Origin: Myxococcales bacterium UBA1238
Lineage (GTDB): Bacteria; Myxococcota_A; Bradymonadia; UBA7976; UBA1532
Direction: 5' to 3'
Assembly (NCBI GenBank): GCA_002309015.1
Contig: DBWM01000037.1
Coordinates: 11,649-21,676, forward strand
Length of the DNA stretch: 10,028 bases
In this document: one piece after another, positions 1-5,520 of the stretch
How positions within the stretch are numbered: position 1 is the stretch's first letter
Layout of the letters: each line of letters starts with the position of its first letter
Notes under the pieces: generated by a model
What the model saw: the letters and a program-made list of their open reading frames with translations, nothing else
Told to the model about the DNA's origin: nothing
Databases searched by the model: none
Made by a program: the position numbers and the translations under genes

Positions 1-289
1 TTGTGGAACCGTCTTCGTCGGTTGTGCTGCCATCTTCGTCGATGATGGAGCCATCGGAATTGCTGCCATCGGAGGTGCCGCTGTCAGAAGTGGAGCCATC
101 GCTGCTGCCGCTGTCAGAAGTGGAGCCATCGCTGCTGCCGCTGTCGCTGCTGCTGCCATCGGAGGTGCCGCCGTCTGTGGTGCTGGCGTCGCTTTGGATC
201 TCGCCGTCGCTGGTAGCGTCGTCATCGTCGCAGGCTGCAAACGTGAACGCTGCAGCAAAAAAGGAGAGCAGGAGGAAATGCTTGTTCAT
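1..289 (-). CDS. Ser/Asp/Gly-rich lipoprotein, N-terminal part (cut by window edge)
   Basis: The reading frame on the minus strand opens with ATG at 289-287 and stays open to the left edge (96 codons), so only the N-terminus is seen. It starts MNKHFLLLSFFAAAFTFAAC: a short positive N-region, a hydrophobic core and a lipobox-like FAA-C with Cys20 as the probable lipidated residue. Phe at -3 is somewhat unusual. Four Asp follow the Cys. After that the chain is almost entirely Ser, Asp, Gly and Thr, with repeats of the type SDGSTSDSGS. Such stretches usually form a flexible, acidic stalk between the lipid anchor and a folded domain, which would lie outside this window. The RBS is AAAGGTGA, at 299-292, inside an inverted repeat. 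The function of the missing domain is unknown. Predicted location: envelope, exported by Sec and processed by signal peptidase II. I trust the lipoprotein call more than any role. Confidence 0.8.
   Translation of the reverse strand, partial: MNKHFLLLSFFAAAFTFAACDDDDATSDGEIQSDASTTDGGTSDGSSSDSGSSDGSTSDSGSSDGSTSDSGTSDGSNSDGSIIDEDGSTTDEDGST
77..145 (-). repeat. 30-bp direct repeat coding the Ser-Asp stalk
   Basis: Inside the lipoprotein gene a 30-bp unit starting gccgctgtcagaagtggagc (+ strand) occurs at 77-106 and again, identical, at 107-136, followed by a partial third unit. It encodes ten residues on the minus strand. Exact copies at DNA level mean recent duplication, so stalk length is likely to vary between strains by slippage or recombination. 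Confidence 0.8.
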
Positions 290-290
290 C

Positions 291-335
291 GATCACCTTT
301 CAATCCCGATATGGGGCTGAAAGGTGATCTTTTTT
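291..335. promoter_or_regulatory. Perfect 12-bp inverted repeat overlapping the lipoprotein RBS
   Basis: GATCACCTTTCA (291-302) and TGAAAGGTGATC (318-329) are exact reverse complements separated by 15 nt; CCC/GGG within the loop can extend the stem. Read leftward (lipoprotein mRNA), the 3' arm contains the whole AAAGGTGA Shine-Dalgarno and ends one base before the AUG, so the folded leader would hide the RBS. This fits a translational switch such as an RNA thermometer, or a site for an RNA-binding or DNA-binding dimer. Read rightward, the same stem is followed by six T (330-335) and could act as an intrinsic terminator, stopping antisense transcription of the lipoprotein gene before the nuclease gene. 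The structure is seen directly; the function is inferred. Confidence 0.7.
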
Positions 336-419
336 GGAGTGTGTGTCAATCTGTTACGTCCTCAATGATGCAAAAAGTGAGATCCAGAGGCATTTCTCCG
401 TCCCAAACGCCGCATGTTT

Positions 420-440
420 TGCTACAATCCTTGAAGGAGG
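420..440 (+). promoter_or_regulatory. Possible extended -10 and RBS of the nuclease gene
   Basis: TGCTACAAT at 420-428 matches an extended -10 (TGnTATAAT with one mismatch); I see no good -35 element 17 bp upstream. The RBS AAGGAGG at 434-440 is strong and sits 7 nt before the ATG at 448, which decides the start. A transcript from this -10 would begin close to or within the RBS, so the promoter may be a different one. The RBS is much surer than the promoter. Confidence 0.35.
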
Positions 441-447
441 CCGGGCG

Positions 448-1374
448 ATGGAAATCAAGCCGTGCAACAAAGACAGCCTATTTAAAGGGCTCTTTTCGGA
501 TCCCGAGAATCTGCTCGATCTCTACCGGTGCCTGCATCCCGAGGACAAAAAGACCCGGGCCGAAGACATTCAAACCGTGACGCTCGACTCCGTCTTTGTG
601 GCCCAGCATCTCTACAACGATTTGGGATTTCGGATCGGTCAGCATCTGATCGTGTTAGTCGAGGCGCAGTCTTCGTGGTCGCCCAACATCGTGTTCCGCG
701 CGGCCTATTACCTGATGCAGACCTATTGGAACAAATGCCTGCCCGATCGCCATCAGATCTATGAAAACGCGCTCCTCCGCCTGCCCCGCCCCGAACTCTA
801 CATGATCTACACGGGCCGCAAGGGCCGTCACCCCGATCACCTGTCGCTCAAATCGCTCTTCTTTGATGCCAAAAAATGTGACGTCGAGTCTCAGCCCTGT
901 GATTTGGATGCCACGATTCACATCCTTTATGACAAAACCTCAAAGGGCGTCACACAGGAATACATCATCTTCTGTCAGGTTCTGGAGCAGCAATTCCGCA
1001 TCCACGGCCGCAACATGAAGGCCGTGGAGGAAGCGATCCACATTTGTCAGGACAAAAACATCCTGAAAGCATACCTCGAAACACGAAAGGCAGAACTCAT
1101 GGATTTCATGGATTACGTCTTTAACCAGGAAGCGATCACCCGGGACTGGGTCGAGCACGAATGCCGCAAGGCTGTCGCCAAGGCCGAAGCGAAAGCCGAA
1201 AAGCGAGGTGAAGCGCGTGGAAGAGCCGAGGGCAAAACCGAGGCGCAGCTGGCGTTGATCGCGAATCTGATGCGCTCCATGTCTCTGACGTCCGACGTGG
1301 CGATGGAAGCCCTCAACATCCCCCTCGAAGAGCGCGCCCATTACGCCGAACAGCTCGCTCGCCAGAATGCGTGA
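448..1374 (+). CDS. Rpn/YhgA-like PD-(D/E)XK nuclease (recombination-promoting nuclease family)
   Basis: This 308-residue protein begins at ATG 448 behind a strong AAGGAGG RBS; an upstream in-frame start would lack one. The N-terminal motif DSLFKGLF (residues 9-16) is the usual opening of the family. The likely PD-(D/E)XK core is Asp58 (in YNDLGF) and Glu72-x-Gln74 (in LIVLVEAQSSW), as in Rpn/YhgA 'putative transposase' proteins, which are DNA endonucleases rather than true transposases. After the nuclease domain (about 1-200) comes a charged Ala/Glu/Lys/Arg/Gly linker (about 240-263) and a compact C-terminal segment ending in LARQNA. In E. coli, long Rpn proteins are toxic, act in phage defence and are inhibited by a short form translated from inside the gene. 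Here Met218 (ATG 1099, AAAGG at 1086-1090) could be such an internal start. The tail is duplicated immediately downstream. The activity is inferred from family membership. Confidence 0.85.
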   Translation: MEIKPCNKDSLFKGLFSDPENLLDLYRCLHPEDKKTRAEDIQTVTLDSVFVAQHLYNDLGFRIGQHLIVLVEAQSSWSPNIVFRAAYYLMQTYWNKCLPDRHQIYENALLRLPRPELYMIYTGRKGRHPDHLSLKSLFFDAKKCDVESQPCDLDATIHILYDKTSKGVTQEYIIFCQVLEQQFRIHGRNMKAVEEAIHICQDKNILKAYLETRKAELMDFMDYVFNQEAITRDWVEHECRKAVAKAEAKAEKRGEARGRAEGKTEAQLALIANLMRSMSLTSDVAMEALNIPLEERAHYAEQLARQNA

Positions 1375-1676
1375 GTTCACAACCCTTCCCCAAGGCAGAA
1401 CTCATGGATTACGTCTTTAACCAGGAAGCGATCACCCGGGACTGGATCGAGCACGAATGCCGCAAGGCCGAAGCGCGGGGTGAAGCACGAGGTGAAGCGC
1501 GGGGTGAAGCGCGTGGAAGAACCGAGGGCAAAACCGAGGCGCAGCTGGCGTTGATCGCGAATCTGATGCGCTCCATGTCTCTGACGTCCGATGTGGCGAT
1601 GGAAGCGCTCAACATTCCCCTCGAAGACCGCGCCCATTACGCCGAACAGCTCGCACGCCAGAATGCGTGAGTTCAC
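1088..1676 (+). repeat. Tandem duplication of the nuclease C-terminal coding region
   Basis: Copy 1 (1088-1380) and copy 2 (1393-1676) are nearly identical from aggcagaactcatgga to gtgagttcac, separated by 12 bp. Copy 2 lacks 9 bp (one of two adjacent ATGGATT units). Between them the charged linker differs: copy 2 carries four GEAR units. Outside the linker I count six base differences. Four are synonymous (GAC/GAT, GCC/GCG, ATC/ATT, GCT/GCA) and two are conservative (Val/Ile, Glu/Asp). Confidence 0.9.
1404..1670 (+). CDS. Stand-alone copy of the Rpn-like C-terminal tail (candidate antitoxin-like small protein)
   Basis: The small ORF (88 residues from ATG 1404) repeats the last part of the upstream nuclease: MDYVFNQEAI, then the linker with four GEAR repeats, then AQLALIANLMRSMSLTS and the LARQNA end. 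It has no nuclease domain. ATG 1404 is preceded by AAGG (1392-1395) at 8 nt, the same arrangement as the internal ATG in the full-length gene. A GTG at 1371 overlaps the nuclease stop (GTGA) and would give a 99-residue product by translational coupling, but it has no RBS and adds only unrelated residues. The frame is intact and most differences from the parent are silent, which suggests selection on the protein. By analogy with E. coli Rpn short forms it could bind and inhibit the nuclease; it could also be a transient duplication product. Confidence 0.6.
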   Translation: MDYVFNQEAITRDWIEHECRKAEARGEARGEARGEARGRTEGKTEAQLALIANLMRSMSLTSDVAMEALNIPLEDRAHYAEQLARQNA

Positions 1677-1731
1677 CATCAGGACCCGGAAACGATTGGC
1701 GGGAAATCCCCCTTTGATCGACCGCGCAGCG

Positions 1732-1966
1732 CTGGTGCGGCAAAGAAATTGCACTGCGCTACAAAAAATGCACTGGTGCGGAAAATGATCAGGCCTGCGC
1801 TGAGAAAAATGCGCTGGTGTGGATCCGCAATTGCGTTTTGCTGCAAAAAAATACGCTGGTGTGGAAAAGAAATTATTCTGCGCTACAAAAAATGCGCTGG
1901 TGTGGATCCGCACCAGGCCTGCGCTGAGAAAAATACGCCTGTTGCGGAAAAGGCCTGCGCCGGTGA
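1732..1966. repeat. 41-bp intergenic tandem repeat with one A-tract per unit
   Basis: Units start with ctggtgcgg or ctggtgtgg at 1732, 1773, 1814, 1856 and 1897, with a worn sixth near 1938, giving spacings of 41, 41, 42 and 41. Each full unit ends in a run of 5-7 A (starting 1763, 1805, 1845, 1887, 1929). Units 1 and 4 share the variant tgcgctacaaaaaatgc, and units 2 and 5 share caggcctgcgctgagaaaaa, so there is also a 124-bp higher-order period. Because 41 is not a multiple of 3, no frame carries a constant peptide; I read it as non-coding. Units are contiguous without spacers, so this is not a CRISPR array. Confidence 0.85.
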
Positions 1967-1988
1967 CTGTGGGTGACGGGAGATTCAG

Positions 1989-2003
1989 GCGGGAGGCTCC
2001 CGC
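1989..2003. other. Short GC-rich hairpin
   Basis: GCGGGAGGCTCCCGC is an inverted repeat with a 6-bp stem and GGC loop. No T-run follows on either side, so it is a poor intrinsic terminator. Apart from this hairpin, the stretch 1967-2103 holds nothing I can recognise. Confidence 0.4.
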
Positions 2004-2103
2004 AACCCAAGATGAAACAGCGTCCGCAAAGCCCTCGACCTTTGATTTCTTTATCCTTACGAACCCAGCAACGCATCCCCTTGTCGATTCGGGAGGTTCC
2101 ATC

Positions 2104-2214
2104 AAGCCCGCCCGGGCGCAGCTGGCATCGCGGATCCGATGCGTTCGATGTCTCTGGCGTCTGGCGCTCAAAGCGCCCGGCATCCCGCACGAAGAGCGCG
2201 CCCTGCAGAAATAA
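2104..2214 (+). pseudogene. Decayed third copy of the nuclease C-terminal tail
   Basis: From GCGCAGCTGGCA (2116) the DNA follows the coding sequence of the nuclease tail: GATGCG-TC-ATGTCTCTG at 2138-2156 (Met-Arg-Ser-Met-Ser-Leu in the parent), then a shortened middle, then GAAGAGCGCGCCC at 2191-2203 (Glu-Glu-Arg-Ala). Small deletions break the frame between these blocks, so no intact tail is encoded. The frame that is open at the end reads IPHEERALQK and stops with TAA at 2212-2214. No nuclease domain precedes it. It is far more diverged than the second tail copy, so the locus has a history of repeated tail gain and decay. Confidence 0.7.
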
Positions 2215-2283
2215 CCTCGCTTGCATCGATGTGAGCCGATCCGCATCCCCCACGCCCTCCCGCGCGCCGCGAGCGCAAAACTC

Positions 2284-2312
2284 TAGGCAACGTCACCCCC
2301 ATCCCCTATAAA
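2284..2312 (+). promoter_or_regulatory. Candidate sigma70-type promoter of the acyl-phosphate operon
   Basis: TATAAA at 2307-2312 (5 of 6 to TATAAT) lies 17 bp after TAGGCA at 2284-2289 (4 of 6 to TTGACA). Transcription would start near 2319, giving a leader of about 20 nt before the ATG at 2339. This is the only well-spaced pair I see between the decayed tail copy and the operon; the stretch 2215-2283 shows nothing else. Confidence 0.45.
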
Positions 2313-2338
2313 AGTTGCCGCAGAAAAGGAGACGTCGC

Positions 2339-4504
2339 ATGTACGACATCGAAGCGGCCATCGATCGGCAGCTGCAGGGGCATCGCAAGAATCGGCCAAC
2401 GGTGATTTTGACGGAGCTGGATCCCCGGCTGGCGGAGGCAGCGGGGCATTTGACGCGGTTTGCGCGCATCGTGTTTCTGGCGCCGCGCGAAGAGGTGGAG
2501 GAGCTGTTTGACGACGTTCAGATGGAGCCCGCCCGGCGCAACTACACGCTTTCGGAGAGCGCATTTTTGGATTTGGAGCAGCCTTCGGCATTGCGGGACG
2601 AGCTCGATCAGCTGCTGCACAAGATCGAGCCTTCGGCGGGGAGCATCAGGGATCCGCGCTGGTTTGGCATTACGGCGGTCTACGCGGGCTATGCGGATCT
2701 GGTGGTGGGCGGCATTGCGAGCGATCCGCGCAACTACTTTCGGCCGATGCTCAGGATTCTGGCCGACGGCACGGTGCAGTCTGAGGCAGGGATCTTTGTG
2801 TTGCCCGATGCGAGCGAGTTTCCTCACGGCGTTGCGGTGTTTGGCGATGTGGGCGTGAACGCGACGCTGACCCCCGAGACCCTGGCGGAGATCGCGGTCG
2901 ATACCTGCTGCACGGCGCGGAGTCTGCTGCCCGAGGAGCTGTTTCCCTCGATTCGCGGCGCGGTGGTGTCCTATTCCAACAAGGGATCCGACGTGGGCCC
3001 GTCGCCTGTATTGGTGCGATCCGCCTGCGCGCTCATTCCCGATCTCTTAAAGGCGCGCGGTCCGGCGTTTCAAACGGTGCATATCGAGGGCGAGCTCAAG
3101 GTTTCTGCGGCGCTCTCGGCGCGATCGGCGGCTTATTACGCGCATCCGCGTTCCAAACATATGACCGACGAGGAATGCGCCACGCAGGTCCACGCGATCA
3201 TCGCCCCCAACCTCGAACTCGGAAACTTCCTCTACCATCTCTACGCGACGCGGTTTCCCGATTCCCCCAAGTTTGCGGTCGTACACGGCGTGGGCTGCAA
3301 GGCGGTCGATCTGGCGCAGGACAGCACGGTGCAGGACGCGATCCTCTCGATCAAGGTGGGCCTGCTGCGGCTGCTCAACACGGGCTGGAAGAAAACCCCG
3401 CGCGACGCGTTCTTCCCAAGGCCGCGCATCCTCGTGATCAACCCCGGATCCACTTCGAGCAAGATCGGCGTCTTTGAAGGCGATCACGAGGTGTTCACCG
3501 CCGAGATCAAACACAGCGCCGAGGAGCTCAAACCCTTTGCGGGCAAGCCGAGCACCGCGCAATACGCCTTCCGCAAAGACGTGATCGCCCGGGTGTTGCA
3601 GGAGCGCGGCGAGGATTTGAGCAAGTTCGACGCGATCTCTGCGCGAGGCGGGCTCCTCTACCCTCTGCCGCAGCACGGCACCTATCTCATCAACGCGCAG
3701 ATGGTGGCCGATTTGCAGCGCCACGTGCAGGGCGATCACGCAACCAACCTGGGCGCCCTCATCGCCTACGAGCTCGCTCAGGGCAAACCCGCCTTCATCG
3801 TCGATCCCGGCGTCATCGACGAGGTCCCCAGCCGCAGCAAGATCACCGGCATCAAGGGCGTGCGCCGCAAGGTGATCAGCCACGCATTAAACGCGATCGC
3901 CACAGCACACCGCTACGCGCGCACCGTAGGCAGCTTTTACGAGCATTTAAACCTCATCATCTGCCATATGGGCGGCGGCATCTCGATCGGCGCGCACAAG
4001 CACGGCCATTACATCGACGCCAACGACGCCTTAAACGGCGAGGGCCCCTTCTCACCCGAGCGCAGCGGCAGCCTTCCGGTCTGCAGCCTGATCGATCTCT
4101 GTTTTTCGGGCCAGTACACCAAAGAGGAGCTGATGAAGCTCAACAAGGGGCGCGGCGGTCTGCTCTCGCTGCTCGGCACTTCGGACTTCATCGAGATCGA
4201 GGATCGCTACTTAAATCGTGAGCCCGAGGTCGTCGAAGTCGTCGAGGCGATGAGCTACCAGATCGCGAAGAGCATCTGCGCGCTGGTGCCGGCGTTCGAT
4301 GGCGACAAGGTGGATCGCATTCTGCTGACGGGGGGCCTCGCGCGCAGCAAGATTCTGGTCGATCAGATCAAGCGTTACGTGCGCACGGTGGCGGGGGTAA
4401 GCGTGTTTCCGGGCGAGCACGAGATGGCCGCATTGGCAGAAGGCGCGCTGCGGGTGTTAAACGGCCGCGAACCGGCACAAAAATACGATCCCAAGGATTG
4501 GTAG
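2339..4504 (+). CDS. buk: Phosphotransacylase-butyrate kinase fusion protein
   Basis: ATG 2339 follows the RBS AAGGAGA with 8 nt spacing, giving 721 residues, about twice a normal butyrate kinase. Residues about 1-361 resemble the phosphate acetyl/butyryl transferase fold: GGIASDP, a FGDVGVNATLTPETLAEIA segment, SYSNKGSDVGPSP and the HIEGELKVSAAL block characteristic of Pta-type enzymes. Residues about 362-721 are a complete butyrate kinase of the acetokinase family: phosphate loop NPGSTSSKIG (368-377), HMGGGISIG (543-551), RSGSLPVCSLIDL, and the adenosine motif LLTGGLARS (662-670). Together the two halves could turn acyl-CoA into acyl-phosphate and then make ATP and a free acid, or run in reverse, passing acyl-phosphate within one polypeptide. 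The cytoplasmic substrate may be butyryl or branched-chain acyl; chain length cannot be read here. A separate transacylase gene follows 29 bp downstream. Whether the fused transacylase half is active is open. Confidence 0.85.
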   Translation: MYDIEAAIDRQLQGHRKNRPTVILTELDPRLAEAAGHLTRFARIVFLAPREEVEELFDDVQMEPARRNYTLSESAFLDLEQPSALRDELDQLLHKIEPSAGSIRDPRWFGITAVYAGYADLVVGGIASDPRNYFRPMLRILADGTVQSEAGIFVLPDASEFPHGVAVFGDVGVNATLTPETLAEIAVDTCCTARSLLPEELFPSIRGAVVSYSNKGSDVGPSPVLVRSACALIPDLLKARGPAFQTVHIEGELKVSAALSARSAAYYAHPRSKHMTDEECATQVHAIIAPNLELGNFLYHLYATRFPDSPKFAVVHGVGCKAVDLAQDSTVQDAILSIKVGLLRLLNTGWKKTPRDAFFPRPRILVINPGSTSSKIGVFEGDHEVFTAEIKHSAEELKPFAGKPSTAQYAFRKDVIARVLQERGEDLSKFDAISARGGLLYPLPQHGTYLINAQMVADLQRHVQGDHATNLGALIAYELAQGKPAFIVDPGVIDEVPSRSKITGIKGVRRKVISHALNAIATAHRYARTVGSFYEHLNLIICHMGGGISIGAHKHGHYIDANDALNGEGPFSPERSGSLPVCSLIDLCFSGQYTKEELMKLNKGRGGLLSLLGTSDFIEIEDRYLNREPEVVEVVEAMSYQIAKSICALVPAFDGDKVDRILLTGGLARSKILVDQIKRYVRTVAGVSVFPGEHEMAALAEGALRVLNGREPAQKYDPKDW

Positions 4505-4533
4505 GGCCCAAAGACGGCCTCAAGGATAAAGAG

Positions 4534-5439
4534 ATGGAACCGATCAGATCCCTCGATCAGATGCTGCAGCGATTGTCGAACCAGGCGCCCAAACGCATGG
4601 TGATCGCGGCGGCGCAGGATGCGCACACGCTGGGCGCGGCGTTTAAAGCGGCGAAACTGGGGCTCGTGACCTTAAAGCTCGTGGGCGACGGCGCAAAGAT
4701 CGCAGAGATCGCCGCATCATTGGGCGAATCGATCGATGGCCTGCCGCTTTTGGAAGAATCCACGCTCGATGGCGCGGCGCAAAAGGCGGTGGCGATGGTG
4801 CGCGCAGGCGAGGCCGACGTTTTAATGAAGGGCCTTGCGAGCACCGATCAATATGTAAAGGCGATCTTAAACAAGGAGACGGGGCTCTTAAAGAAGGGCG
4901 ACATCCTGACCCACATCGGCGTCTACCAGATCCCGCATCTGGGGCGCCTTTTGTTTGCAAGCGACGTCGCGATCATCCCGACGCCGGATCTTTCGACCAA
5001 GCAAAAGCAGCTCCGCTATCTGATCGAGGCCGCCCACGCCTTCGGCATCGAATGCCCCAAAGCCGCCATCTTGAGCGCGACCGAACGCCTGAGCGAAAAG
5101 GTGCCCTCCACCCTCGACGCCGCGATCCTCTCCAAGATGGCCGATCGCGGTCAGATTGCCGGTGCCATCGTCGACGGTCCCATCGCGCTCGACTGCGCGC
5201 TCTCCCGGGAAGCGGCTCAGACCAAGGGCCTCAACTCCCCCATCCAGGGCGACGCCGATCTCCTGCTGTTCCCCTATCTCGAGGTGGGCAACGTGTTCCA
5301 CAAAACCCTCACCTTCTGCGCCAACGCCGAGCTCGCGGCGGTGCTCGCGGGTCCCATCGTCCCCTGCGTCCTCACCTCGCGTTCCGAGAGCGAGCAAAGC
5401 AAACTCTACTCGATCGCCCTCGCCTGCATGCTCGCGTAA
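4534..5439 (+). CDS. ptb: Phosphate butyryltransferase
   Basis: The protein from ATG 4534 has 301 residues, the usual Ptb length; AAGGAT precedes it at 8 nt. A TTG at 4498 would overlap the kinase stop and is less likely. Family motifs run in order: DVLMKGLASTDQYVKAILNKE, DILTHIGVYQIP, IIPTPDLSTKQKQL, KVPSTLDAAILSKMADRGQIAG, IVDGPIALDCALS, then GDADLLLFPYLEVGNV and the terminal VLTSRSESEQSKLYSIALA. Ptb moves the acyl group between CoA and phosphate and is normally paired with butyrate kinase, as here. The oddity is redundancy: the upstream kinase already carries a fused transacylase domain, so this operon encodes two transacylase units and one kinase. They may differ in acyl chain preference, or one may be structural. 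Co-transcription is likely from the 29-bp gap. Confidence 0.9.
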   Translation: MEPIRSLDQMLQRLSNQAPKRMVIAAAQDAHTLGAAFKAAKLGLVTLKLVGDGAKIAEIAASLGESIDGLPLLEESTLDGAAQKAVAMVRAGEADVLMKGLASTDQYVKAILNKETGLLKKGDILTHIGVYQIPHLGRLLFASDVAIIPTPDLSTKQKQLRYLIEAAHAFGIECPKAAILSATERLSEKVPSTLDAAILSKMADRGQIAGAIVDGPIALDCALSREAAQTKGLNSPIQGDADLLLFPYLEVGNVFHKTLTFCANAELAAVLAGPIVPCVLTSRSESEQSKLYSIALACMLA

Positions 5440-5520
5440 ACCGCAAATTCTCCAAAATACCGGTTCCTTTTTTTCCCTTTCGTGATACGTTTGTGCAACC
5501 TCTCACCGCAGGAGTTGCGC

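Noticed and set aside
3..320. 105-codon plus-strand frame with Pro/Ser/Leu repeats
   Set aside because: It is the antisense of the Ser-Asp repeat lipoprotein; the minus strand has the signal peptide, lipobox and RBS.
344..349. TTGACA (minus strand) as -35 of the lipoprotein promoter
   Set aside because: The hexamer is perfect, but nothing like a -10 lies 15-19 bp downstream; the region there is the hairpin arm.
448..1374. Insertion sequence / transposase
   Set aside because: The Rpn/YhgA family is often labelled 'putative transposase', but no terminal inverted repeats or target-site duplications flank the gene.
1377..2246. 289-codon open frame on the minus strand
   Set aside because: It runs antisense through the second nuclease tail and the 41-bp array, has Cys/Arg/Phe-rich low-quality composition, and gives no constant peptide across repeat units. 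It is open because of the repeat and G+C content.
3047..3883. 278-codon minus-strand frame
   Set aside because: Antisense shadow of the kinase fusion, whose plus-strand motifs are unmistakable.
5439..5474. Terminator after ptb
   Set aside because: AACCG/CGGTT with a 17-nt loop followed by CC and seven T resembles a terminator, but a 5-bp stem is too weak to list.
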